From assembly GCF_000963865.1 (NCBI RefSeq), contig NZ_CP011071.1, forward strand, positions 248,001 to 312,000: a DNA stretch of 64,000 bases, in the 5' to 3' direction. The translations under genes were made by a program, and so were the position numbers. The notes below the pieces were generated by a model that saw only the letters and a program-made list of their open reading frames with translations, was not told where the DNA came from and searched no databases. Below are positions 1 to 7,626 of the stretch, piece after piece; the stretch's first letter is position 1, and each line of letters starts with the position of its first letter. Source of the DNA: Flagellimonas lutaonensis. Its GTDB lineage: Bacteria > Bacteroidota > Bacteroidia > Flavobacteriales > Flavobacteriaceae.

Positions 1-747
1 ATCATGAGGGCCAAGTTGCGCGATAACCAACTTACAAACAAAGAAATACTGTACAAAGGGGTGCCCAACACCACCCGAGGGCACCATTTTGGTTCTCGAC
101 TGGAATTTGATGACGAGGGATATCTTTATTTCTCGATAGGAGACCGGGGCAACCGTGATGAAAACCCACAGGATATAACCCGCGATGGTGGTAAAATCTA
201 TCGCCTACACGATGATGGGCGCATACCGACCGACAATCCGTTTGTTGGTAAATCCGGTGCCAAAACTGCCATATATAGTTATGGACACCGAAACCCGCAG
301 GGATTGACCAAACATCCTAAAACTGGTGAGATTTGGGAGCATGAGCATGGTCCGCGCGGGGGCGATGAAATCAATATCATCGAAAAGGGCAAAAACTATG
401 GCTGGCCGGTGATTACCTATGGCATCAATTACAGTGGCACAAAAATCACTGACGAAACCACACGACCGGGTATGGAACAGCCCATTTACTATTGGGTGCC
501 CTCCATTGCACCCAGTGGCATGACCTTTGTCTCGTCTGATAAATACCCCTATTGGAAAGGCAACCTTCTGGTAGGATCGCTCGCTTTTCAATACCTCGAG
601 CGATTGGTTCTGGAAAACAACAAGGTCACCTATCGCGAAAAATTGCTCGATGGCATGGGGCGTGTGCGAAACGTACGCCAAGCACCCGATGGCCATATCT
701 ATGTGGGCATCGAAGGAAAAGGCATTTATCGGTTAGAGCCGAAATAG
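1..747 (+). CDS. PQQ-dependent sugar dehydrogenase, C-terminal part (5' end outside window)
   Basis: The frame is open from the first base, so the gene starts upstream of the window; 248 residues are visible. The family (soluble glucose/sorbosone dehydrogenase, YliI-like aldose dehydrogenase) oxidises sugars with PQQ in a six-bladed beta-propeller, normally in the periplasm. Family signatures seen, numbered from the first Met of the visible part: GHRNPQG (94-100), WEHEHGPRGGDE (111-122) and NYGWP (131-135), which in the family lie near the PQQ and calcium sites. The C-terminus GIYRLEP ends as expected. It converges on the next gene with a 12-bp gap. The missing N-terminus means signal peptide and full length cannot be judged. 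Confidence 0.85.
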   Translation: MMRAKLRDNQLTNKEILYKGVPNTTRGHHFGSRLEFDDEGYLYFSIGDRGNRDENPQDITRDGGKIYRLHDDGRIPTDNPFVGKSGAKTAIYSYGHRNPQGLTKHPKTGEIWEHEHGPRGGDEINIIEKGKNYGWPVITYGINYSGTKITDETTRPGMEQPIYYWVPSIAPSGMTFVSSDKYPYWKGNLLVGSLAFQYLERLVLENNKVTYREKLLDGMGRVRNVRQAPDGHIYVGIEGKGIYRLEPK

Positions 748-759
748 TCGTTTCTGCCA

Positions 760-2100
760 TTATCTGTGCTGTTTGGCCAAATCTTCCAAGGCTTTTATCA
801 CATTTCGGGCCCTGTCTCTATCGGGTTGGCGATTGAGAAACAGAAAAACTTCGGTGTCAGATGGAAAATAGACATTGAACAACTCAAATCCACGGTCAGA
901 TCCGTCCATATTGGCAGTAGGTCCTTTGAAAAATAGGCTGTTCTCTTCGTTGAGTACATCCCCAGAGCGAATGAGTCTGTAAAAACCCAAGAGGTCGTTT
1001 AAGGTCGAATACATTCCCCCACTGCCTTTTACCAACCAAGAGGTTTTCCCCCAATTTGGGGGAATATTCGGAATACCGATGGAAGATGGTCCATGGCCCA
1101 CGGCAAAATCCGTTAAGGTCAAGCCGCGTGACTCACCATATTCACCGGTGCGCGTCATATTTGCTGGATCTAGAAAGTTCTGGCGGATAAACGTGTAATA
1201 CGGTTCCCCAGAAATAATTTCAATAAGGGCCGCCAACAGGCCAAAGGCCCCATGGGAATGTTTTTTGCCTTTTCCGGGCTCGAAGAGCAACTCTTGGGCC
1301 AGCAGGCGTTGCACCGCCTCTTTTCGGTCAATGTACCTCAAATCAGCATCCCAATCTTCGTTGGTATGGAAGAAATCAGGAAATCCAGACTGGCCCGTCA
1401 ATAGGTGATGTATGGTGATAGAAGATTTATCCTCGGGAACATTGTCAAGATATTTATCAATGGTGTCTTCAAGAGCTATTTGACCTTTTTGACGAAGCAA
1501 AAAAATGGCCGCTACCGTAAAGTCTATGGGCCGGGATCCAATGCCAAAAATTGTATTTACAGTGTTTTTTTGGTTTAGCTTTTCATTGGCCATACCAAAA
1601 CCCTTTTCGAAAAAAACCTCACCTTTGATCCGCACGTGAACGAGGCCAGCAAATCCCTCCTGTTCCAAATTATCAATAGTTTGCCCCAAATTCTCCAATG
1701 TTATCGTCATGGCATCCGCTGCCTTCATTACTTCCAGATTGGAAATAACATCGTTTTCATGGTCTAAAACTACCTTGAGTTGCTTGCTCCCGTTGTCCGA
1801 AGACAGATTGAACAGTACTATATTGTTCATCAAATCAACACCTATACCATCCAAATACGGTCGTAGTTGACTACGCAGTCGCTTCAAATATTCAAAGGTT
1901 TTCTTGCGGCTCTCGCCAGACATTTGGGCCATATTTCTATCGATAAAAGCATTGATGGCCCCATCATCGTTGGATAAGAGGAATTTCTCTACATTTCGCT
2001 CGGCCTTGGCCTCAAGGGCTTCTGGTGAAAGCTGGGCCTGCCCCGTGGAGACCGTACAAATCATAATAAAAAGGAAAAAGAATCTGTTCAATGGCAACAT
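760..2100 (-). CDS. serine hydrolase / beta-lactamase-fold protein with degenerate active site
   Basis: 446 residues. An N-terminal hydrophobic segment (about residues 5-22, ending in GQAQ) looks like a signal peptide, so the protein is probably periplasmic or secreted. Residues 24-140 form an unassigned N-terminal domain; from about 150 on the chain follows the class C beta-lactamase / PBP4-like fold (IFGIGS, then a TVAAIFLL helix, then HHLLTGQSGFPDF at 231-243). The family nucleophile motif SxxK reads S189-R-P-I192, so the general-base lysine is gone; the YxN motif position reads H281-S-H283. Ser189 is kept but classical acyl-enzyme chemistry is unlikely. It may be a pseudoenzyme that binds a ligand or partner. 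It stands alone on the minus strand behind its own promoter. Confidence 0.8.
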   Translation of the reverse strand: MLPLNRFFFLFIMICTVSTGQAQLSPEALEAKAERNVEKFLLSNDDGAINAFIDRNMAQMSGESRKKTFEYLKRLRSQLRPYLDGIGVDLMNNIVLFNLSSDNGSKQLKVVLDHENDVISNLEVMKAADAMTITLENLGQTIDNLEQEGFAGLVHVRIKGEVFFEKGFGMANEKLNQKNTVNTIFGIGSRPIDFTVAAIFLLRQKGQIALEDTIDKYLDNVPEDKSSITIHHLLTGQSGFPDFFHTNEDWDADLRYIDRKEAVQRLLAQELLFEPGKGKKHSHGAFGLLAALIEIISGEPYYTFIRQNFLDPANMTRTGEYGESRGLTLTDFAVGHGPSSIGIPNIPPNWGKTSWLVKGSGGMYSTLNDLLGFYRLIRSGDVLNEENSLFFKGPTANMDGSDRGFELFNVYFPSDTEVFLFLNRQPDRDRARNVIKALEDLAKQHR

Positions 2101-2131
2101 ACTACGGTTATTTGATTGAATGTAAGCACAT

Positions 2132-2139
2132 CAAATATA
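2132..2139 (-). promoter_or_regulatory. -7 box (TATATTTG) for the serine hydrolase-like gene
   Basis: The minus strand reads TATATTTG here, matching the Bacteroidota -7 consensus TAnnTTTG, about 30 bp upstream of the ATG at 2100. The box overlaps the first copy of the 20-bp tandem repeat, so a protein bound to the repeat would cover the promoter. Confidence 0.5.
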
Positions 2140-2174
2140 ACTATTTTTTTAGTTATATAACTATTTTTTTAGTT
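2135..2174. repeat. perfect 20-bp tandem direct repeat with internal inverted repeats (operator-like)
   Basis: Two exact copies of a 20-bp unit lie head to tail (2135-2154 and 2155-2174). Each contains AACTA and TAGTT arms separated by six T, and the junction forms the perfect palindrome TAGTTATATAACTA. A further related site, TAGTTTTTAAACTA, follows at 2170-2183. Overlap with the -7 box suggests a repressor operator. No regulator gene for it is adjacent; the DeoR gene at 3138-3887 is the nearest candidate but this is unproven. Confidence 0.55.
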
Positions 2175-2320
2175 TTTAAACTAAAATGACAGTTTTCCAT
2201 ACGATAGAAATTTCGAAAATGCTATCCCGAATCGAAACAGGTGATAAGCAGTATATCTGAGGGGATTCCTTTTAAAACCCATTATGGCTTTAGGCCATGT
2301 ATCCGGTCATTGGAAGGATA

Positions 2321-3136
2321 TTAATTTTGAAGGGCTTTCAGGGCCTCCCGTACCGACCCGTATTTTTCAAGTGCTTTTCCCGCTTCTTCATAATCCATCC
2401 CCAGGGCTTCTACCAAATAGCGGGTACCCCGATCTACCAATTTGTTGTTGCTCAGTTGCATATCGACCATTTTGTTGCCCTTTACCCGACCGATTTTGAT
2501 CATCAGGGCGCTGGAGATCATATTGAGGGCCAATTTTTGGCTTGTACCGCTCTTCATGCGGGTGCTGCCCGTAACAAACTCAGGCCCCACCTCTATTTCA
2601 ATGGCGATATCGACCAATTTGGCCAACGGCGACCCCGGATTGTTGGTGATGCCAGCGGTCAAAATTCCATGTTTTTTGGCATCTTCAAGACCACCCAAGA
2701 CATAGGGGGTGGTACCCGAAGCGGCAATGCCCACCAGCACATCGTTTTTGTTGATGGCATATTCCTGCAAATCTTTCCAAGCTTGTTTGGTATCGTCCTC
2801 TGCAAACTCAACCGCTTTTCGAATGGCTACGTCGCCACCCGCTATCAAACCGATGACCCTATCGTGTGGCATACCATAGGTGGGCGGAATCTCTGAGGCA
2901 TCTAAAATGCCAAGTCGTCCGCTCGTGCCCGCACCGATATAGAACAGTCGGCCTCCTTTTTGAAAACGTTCCACGGTGGCATCGACAAGTTTCGTGATTT
3001 GCGGAATCACCTTTTCTACCGCAAAGGCCACCTTTTTATCTTCCTCGTTGATATTCCGCAATATTTCAGCGGTCGACATTTTTTCCAGGTCATTGTACAA
3101 CGACGGCTGCTCGGTAATCTTCTTATAGTCGGCCAT
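2321..3136 (-). CDS. murQ: N-acetylmuramic acid 6-phosphate etherase
   Basis: 271 residues, a little shorter than E. coli MurQ. The enzyme removes D-lactate from MurNAc-6-phosphate, giving GlcNAc-6-phosphate, in the cytoplasm; it is the committed step of MurNAc recycling. The SIS-type sugar-phosphate fold is shown by GAGTSGRLGILDASE (68-82, with Glu82 at the position of the E. coli catalytic Glu83), FAEDD (111-115, Glu113 matching Glu114), GIAASGTTPYVLG and TGSTRMKSGTSQK. The upstream deoR stop is one base from this start region, so the two genes are one operon. The AnmK product made at 10432-11517 is its substrate. Confidence 0.95.
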   Translation of the reverse strand: MADYKKITEQPSLYNDLEKMSTAEILRNINEEDKKVAFAVEKVIPQITKLVDATVERFQKGGRLFYIGAGTSGRLGILDASEIPPTYGMPHDRVIGLIAGGDVAIRKAVEFAEDDTKQAWKDLQEYAINKNDVLVGIAASGTTPYVLGGLEDAKKHGILTAGITNNPGSPLAKLVDIAIEIEVGPEFVTGSTRMKSGTSQKLALNMISSALMIKIGRVKGNKMVDMQLSNNKLVDRGTRYLVEALGMDYEEAGKALEKYGSVREALKALQN

Positions 3137-3137
3137 A

Positions 3138-3887
3138 TTACAGCAAACGTATTTCTTGGTTTCTAAAATTGTCCAATAAAGGGTGGTCTGGGTCCAGTTC
3201 GGTGACCATCACATCAATGTCGTTCAGTTCGCAGGTCTTGAAACGGTGCTGCGAATTCAGTTTTTCAGAAATGCAGAGCAAAACGGTTTTCTTGGAGGCC
3301 TGTATAACCGCTTTTTTGGTCTGCACGATATCCCAGTCAAATTCTGTCAATCCGAATTGGGCATCGACATAACCGGTTCCTATAAAGCTGTAATCTGCCT
3401 TGATCTGTGACAGGTTGTGCACAGCATTGGCCCCAATGGCAATCTGTGAATCTTTTGACAACACACCTCCAATGAAAATGGTCTCCACATTGGGTTTGTT
3501 CAGTAGCTCCATGGCCACGGGCAAGCTCAGTGTAAAACAGGTCAAATTCAGTTTTGGGGGTAAAATTCTCGCCAACTCCAAACAAGTTGTACCCCCGTCT
3601 ATCAATATTACGCTGTTATCTTTCAGTAGTTTAACGGCCTTTTCGGCAATGGCCATTTTTTGTTCAAGTGCATAGACATTGTTTCGTGCGGGGCTATAGT
3701 TTGCAAATCCAAGTGAAACAGCCCCTCCATGTACCTTTCTAAGCTTGTTGTCGGCATCGAGCTCTTTTACATCGCGCCGCACCGTATCAATGGATACATC
3801 CAGCTTCTCGGCAATGTCGGTCAGCAAGACACGATTGTGCAGTTCAACTTCGTTCAAAATGGTTCTTTGGCGCTCTTCTTTAAGCAT
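3138..3887 (-). CDS. DeoR-family transcriptional regulator of the amino-sugar locus
   Basis: 249 residues. The N-terminus has the DeoR winged helix (about 15-50; LTDIAEKLDVSIDTVRRDV) followed by the linker motif KVHGGAVS. The effector domain has IDGGTTCLELARIL (about 96-109), FTLSLPVAMEL and FIGG, typical of the sugar-phosphate sensing DeoRC domain. It is cotranscribed with murQ and divergent from the NagB fusion, so it most likely controls both sides of the intergenic region in response to an amino-sugar phosphate. The ligand is inferred from context only. Confidence 0.9.
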   Translation of the reverse strand: MLKEERQRTILNEVELHNRVLLTDIAEKLDVSIDTVRRDVKELDADNKLRKVHGGAVSLGFANYSPARNNVYALEQKMAIAEKAVKLLKDNSVILIDGGTTCLELARILPPKLNLTCFTLSLPVAMELLNKPNVETIFIGGVLSKDSQIAIGANAVHNLSQIKADYSFIGTGYVDAQFGLTEFDWDIVQTKKAVIQASKKTVLLCISEKLNSQHRFKTCELNDIDVMVTELDPDHPLLDNFRNQEIRLL

Positions 3888-3915
3888 TTTCTTTTGTCTA
3901 TTTTCAGAACGGTTG

Positions 3916-3923
3916 CAAAGATA
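3916..3923 (-). promoter_or_regulatory. -7 box (TATCTTTG) for deoR-murQ
   Basis: The minus strand reads TATCTTTG, an exact TAnnTTTG match, about 29 bp upstream of the deoR ATG at 3887. No clear TTG -33 element was found at the right distance. Confidence 0.5.
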
Positions 3924-3979
3924 ATCAATTTACCAACATGCCGTTTTATTCAGGTAAATTGTTAAAAAAGGTTGTTAAG

Positions 3980-4015
3980 AGCAAAAAACAGCAAATAAAA
4001 AAGCAAAAAACAGCA
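3980..4015. promoter_or_regulatory. paired direct repeats, candidate DeoR operator
   Basis: The 14-bp word AGCAAAAAACAGCA occurs at 3980-3993 and again, exactly, at 4002-4015. The start-to-start spacing is 22 bp, about two helical turns, so both copies face the same side of the DNA. They lie between the two divergent promoters and just upstream of the -7 box of the NagB fusion. DeoR-family regulators often use direct repeats, so these are the best operator candidates for the adjacent regulator. Confidence 0.5.
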
Positions 4016-4033
4016 GATTATGATTTTATTGCT

Positions 4034-4041
4034 TATTTTTG
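4034..4041 (+). promoter_or_regulatory. -7 box (TATTTTTG) for the NagB/PIG-L gene
   Basis: Exact TAnnTTTG match 31 bp before the ATG at 4073. Its position excludes the longer reading frame beginning at 3938, because that start would lie upstream of the predicted transcript start. Confidence 0.55.
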
Positions 4042-4072
4042 CCTCGATAAATCTGTTCAACAAGTCAAGATT

Positions 4073-5992
4073 ATGCTAGAAACCAAAAAAAGAGACATTT
4101 CGTACCAACCTGCCGGCCAGTTCGAAGAGACCCGTTTCGAAAAAATCCACAATGTAATTTTTGAAAGTTCCGACGAGGCCTCCCTTCAGGTGGCTGAAGA
4201 AATAGCCAATTTGATTAGGGACAAACAATCAAAAGGAGAGACCTGTGTACTTGGCCTTGCTACGGGCTCATCCCCTATTAGGGTGTACGAAGAGTTGGTG
4301 CGTATGCACCGTGAAGAAGGGCTGAGTTTTAAAAATGTCATCACCTTCAATCTTGACGAATACCTGCCAATGGAAAAGGATAACCGGCAGAGCTACCATC
4401 ACTTTATGCACGAACATTTGTTCAACCATGTAGATATCGATCCAGAAAATATCAACATTCCCGATGGAATGGTGCCCCCTGAAAAAACCAAGGAGTACTG
4501 CCTGTCTTATGAGAAAAAAATTAAAGATGCCGGCGGAATCGATTTTCAACTCTTGGGTATCGGCAGAACGGGCCACATCGGGTTCAACGAACCGGGTTCC
4601 CACTACAATTCGGGCACGCGCGTCATTACGCTCGACCATATAACCCGTGTCGATGCGGGTCCAGCTTTTTTGGGCATCGACAATGTACCGCGCAAGGCCA
4701 TTACCATGGGCATCGCTACCGTTAGAAGCGCCAGAAGAATTGTGTTGCTCGCGTGGGGGCAGAACAAGGCCGACATCATCAAAAAAACCATTGAAGGCGA
4801 AATCTCTTCAGAAGTGCCCGCCACTTACTTACAAGAACATGATAACTGTACCTTTGTATTGGACGAGGCCGCGGGCAGCGAGTTAACCCGTAACAAAACA
4901 CCTTGGTTGGTCGATGAATCATTAGAGTGGACCGAGCCCCTGACCGCAAAGGCCGTGGTATGGCTCTGCAGCAAAACCGACAAATCCATCCTTCGCCTTA
5001 CCGACAAAGATTACAACGACAACGGCATGTCGGGACTGTTGACACAAGAAGACTCGTACGACCTGAACATTCGCATGTTCAACCGGCTGCAACACACCAT
5101 CACGGGCTGGCCCGGGGGCAAGCCCAATGCAGATGACACCAAACGGCCCGAGCGTGCCGAACCTGCCAAAAAACGGGTCATTATCTTTAGTCCGCACCCC
5201 GATGACGATGTCATTTCGATGGGGGGCACCTTCGACAGGCTCGTTCAACAAGGGCATGAGGTGCATGTGGCCTATCAGACCTCTGGAAACATTGCAGTTT
5301 CTGACAAAGATGCGCTTCGGTATGCCGAAATAGCCAATACCATTGCCCCCTCGAAAGAGGCACAGGCCATTATCGATGCGATCAAGGCGAAAAAAGATAG
5401 TAGCATCGATCCCATAGAGGTCAGAAAACTGAAAGGTTATATCAGAAGGGGCGAATCGTACGCCGCTACGAGATACCTGGGCCTTGACGACCGGTACGTT
5501 CATTTTTTAGACCTGCCCTTCTATGAAACGGGCACCATCAAGAAAAAAAGTCTTTCTGAGGAAGACTACCAAATTATGGTCGACATCATTAAAAAGGTGA
5601 AGCCCCATCAAATCTATGCGGCAGGCGACCTGGCCGACCCACACGGCACCCACAAGGTCTGTCTTGATGCGGTATTGGAAGCGGTAAAACGACTCAAAAA
5701 AGAACCATTTATGAACGACTGCTGGCTATGGCTCTACCGCGGTGCATGGCATGAGTGGGACATTGACCAGATTGAAATGGCCGTCCCCATGAGTCCTGAT
5801 CAGGTGCTCAGAAAACGGAATGCCATTTTCTGCCACCAGTCACAAAAAGACGGGGTCATGTTCCAAGGCAACGATTCGCGTGAGTTTTGGATGCGTGCCG
5901 AGGAACGCAACAAAGAAACCGCTGAATGGTACAATAAATTGGGCTTGGCCGATTATGCCGCCATGGAAGCATTCGTCCGTTACCATTTTTAG
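4073..5992 (+). CDS. nagB: glucosamine-6-phosphate deaminase fused to a PIG-L (LmbE-like) deacetylase domain
   Basis: 639 residues from the ATG at 4073; the frame is open to 3938 but that stretch overlaps promoter sequence. The first ~300 residues are NagB-like: FNLDEYLPM (catalytic Asp95 position) and GIGRTGHIGFNEPGS with His168 and Glu173. The usual NDGH of NagB reads RTGH, so the Asp141 position is Thr166. The C-terminal ~270 residues are a PIG-L zinc deacetylase: SPHPDDDV (about 373-380) and DPHGTH (522-527) supply the metal ligands. The first half should convert GlcN-6-P to Fru-6-P plus ammonia; the second may deacetylate GlcNAc-6-P. Such fusions are known in Bacteroidota. It heads the plus-strand side of the recycling locus. 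Confidence 0.9.
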   Translation: MLETKKRDISYQPAGQFEETRFEKIHNVIFESSDEASLQVAEEIANLIRDKQSKGETCVLGLATGSSPIRVYEELVRMHREEGLSFKNVITFNLDEYLPMEKDNRQSYHHFMHEHLFNHVDIDPENINIPDGMVPPEKTKEYCLSYEKKIKDAGGIDFQLLGIGRTGHIGFNEPGSHYNSGTRVITLDHITRVDAGPAFLGIDNVPRKAITMGIATVRSARRIVLLAWGQNKADIIKKTIEGEISSEVPATYLQEHDNCTFVLDEAAGSELTRNKTPWLVDESLEWTEPLTAKAVVWLCSKTDKSILRLTDKDYNDNGMSGLLTQEDSYDLNIRMFNRLQHTITGWPGGKPNADDTKRPERAEPAKKRVIIFSPHPDDDVISMGGTFDRLVQQGHEVHVAYQTSGNIAVSDKDALRYAEIANTIAPSKEAQAIIDAIKAKKDSSIDPIEVRKLKGYIRRGESYAATRYLGLDDRYVHFLDLPFYETGTIKKKSLSEEDYQIMVDIIKKVKPHQIYAAGDLADPHGTHKVCLDAVLEAVKRLKKEPFMNDCWLWLYRGAWHEWDIDQIEMAVPMSPDQVLRKRNAIFCHQSQKDGVMFQGNDSREFWMRAEERNKETAEWYNKLGLADYAAMEAFVRYHF

Positions 5993-6012
5993 GAAGCTTT
6001 TCATCAATTCTT

Positions 6013-6020
6013 TACCTTTA
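6013..6020 (+). promoter_or_regulatory. possible -7 box (TACCTTTA) before the DigH-like gene
   Basis: TACCTTTA differs from TAnnTTTG only in the last base and lies 24 bp before the ATG at 6044, in the 51-bp gap after the NagB fusion. The gene may be read from here as well as by read-through. Confidence 0.3.
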
Positions 6021-6043
6021 GTCATTGTCCTTGGAAACTTAAA

Positions 6044-7546
6044 ATGGGGAGAAAATTTTTATTGCTCTTAATATTGGCTCTTGGTTCCTGTGCCGGTCTG
6101 AAATACGAAAAATATCCAGAACAAGAATTTAGGGGCGTATGGGTGGCCACCGTGGTCAATATCGATTGGCCCAAAAGCGGAAATGATTCCGTAAAAAAGC
6201 AGAAAGAAGATTTTCTTCGGATTCTCGACTTCTACGATAGCCTTAATTTCAACACGCTGATCGTACAGGTCAGAACTGCCGGTGATGCCTTCTACCTGTC
6301 TGAGATGGCCCCATGGTCTCGTTTTTTGACAGGCGCCGAAGGTGTGCCCAAAGAGGGGTTTGAAGATCCCTTGCAATGGATGCTCGATAAGACCCATGAA
6401 CGGGGTATGCAATTTCACGCCTGGTTCAACCCCTATCGGGCAACCTTTGACCTCGATACCACTATTTTGGCCGAAACCCATGATTTTTACCGGCACCGCG
6501 ATTGGATGTTGAAATATGGCAAGAAGTACTACTATAACCCCGGCATCCCCGAGGTATGGAAGCATCTGACCAAAGTGGTAGAAGAAGTGGTCGACAAGTA
6601 TGATATTGACGGGGTACATTTCGATGATTATTTCTATCCCTATAAAATTAAGGGTGAGATTTTTAATGATTCCCTGGCCTATGCTGAGAATGCTTTGCCA
6701 CACCAAAATTTGGAGGATTGGCGCCGTGCCAATGTCGATTCGTTGGTGCAAAACATCCACCAGGTGATCGAGGGCAAAAAACCATGGGTGCGCTTTGGGG
6801 TGAGTCCGTTCGGGGTATGGAAAAACCAATCGACCGACCCTGAGGGTTCTGAAACCCAAGCTGGCCAGACCACTTACGAAGATCTGTATGCCGACCCCCT
6901 GCTTTGGATGCAAAAGGGCTGGCTCGACTATATCGTGCCACAGGCTTATTGGAGCATGCACTACCCAGCCGCCTCGCATGAAAAGATTGCGCAATGGTGG
7001 GCACAGAACAGTGAGAACACCAATTTGTACATGGGCAACGGCCCATACAAGATCAGGAACAATCCCGACAAGGCGTGGAAACGGAAAAGGGAATTGCCGA
7101 AACAATTGGCCTTGGCCCGAAACATACCACAGATCAAGGGCAATGTATTTTTTAGTGCAAAATCATTGCTTAACCGGCATGAGGATGTGGTGAACAAACT
7201 CCGAAGAAATTTTTACAAAAGGCCCGCAGCTGTGCCACCAATGGCCAACAATGCGAAAAAAAACATCCCAAAACCTGCCATTGCCTCCAAAAAACGCCTG
7301 GACAAAGAGACAGAACTCTGTGTTTCCCATTTTGATTCTGTTCCCCGTTTTGTGTCACTCTATACCATGAATGGAAGTGGTGAGCCCGATGAACTGTTGG
7401 CAAAAGGATACATTCCCGCCAACGAATCAGAAAGCTGCCTTCGGGCCACGTTTGGTAGAAGGCAGTTAAAAAAGGGTGTTGGCATCATGGTAGAGGACGC
7501 ATACGGCAATCGAAGTGATTTGCAAAGGGCGACATTTGATGATTAA
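6044..7546 (+). CDS. GHL10/DUF187 glycoside hydrolase-like lipoprotein (DigH/YddW-like)
   Basis: 500 residues. The N-terminus MGRKFLLLLILALGSC is a lipoprotein signal with Cys16 as lipidation site, so the enzyme is membrane-anchored outside the cytoplasm. Family marks follow in order: EFRGVWVATVVNIDWP (about 28-43), NFNTLIVQVRTAGDAFY, GMQFHAWFNPYRA, YYYNPGIPEVW and IDGVHFDDYFYPY. In E. coli the GHL10 member DigH (YddW) cleaves peptidoglycan strands whose peptides have been removed. Position before an AmpG-like permease, NagZ and AnmK supports a role in releasing muro-sugars. The C-terminal ~130 residues after about 375 form a separate basic linker and small domain of unknown role. Confidence 0.85.
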   Translation: MGRKFLLLLILALGSCAGLKYEKYPEQEFRGVWVATVVNIDWPKSGNDSVKKQKEDFLRILDFYDSLNFNTLIVQVRTAGDAFYLSEMAPWSRFLTGAEGVPKEGFEDPLQWMLDKTHERGMQFHAWFNPYRATFDLDTTILAETHDFYRHRDWMLKYGKKYYYNPGIPEVWKHLTKVVEEVVDKYDIDGVHFDDYFYPYKIKGEIFNDSLAYAENALPHQNLEDWRRANVDSLVQNIHQVIEGKKPWVRFGVSPFGVWKNQSTDPEGSETQAGQTTYEDLYADPLLWMQKGWLDYIVPQAYWSMHYPAASHEKIAQWWAQNSENTNLYMGNGPYKIRNNPDKAWKRKRELPKQLALARNIPQIKGNVFFSAKSLLNRHEDVVNKLRRNFYKRPAAVPPMANNAKKNIPKPAIASKKRLDKETELCVSHFDSVPRFVSLYTMNGSGEPDELLAKGYIPANESESCLRATFGRRQLKKGVGIMVEDAYGNRSDLQRATFDD

Positions 7547-7626
7547 AGACCAATATGCGCAATGGCAGAACGAGTTTCTCCAAAAAATATGGATATTCGT
7601 AACAACCAAACCCTCTAGCTTTCCCC

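Noticed and set aside
205-696. Long minus-strand frame opposite the sugar dehydrogenase
   Set aside because: It is the antisense shadow of a clear coding frame; the same holds for many long opposite-strand frames across the window.
3938-4072. N-terminal extension of the NagB fusion
   Set aside because: It would be translated from operator and promoter DNA upstream of the -7 box; its Lys-rich sequence has no family match.
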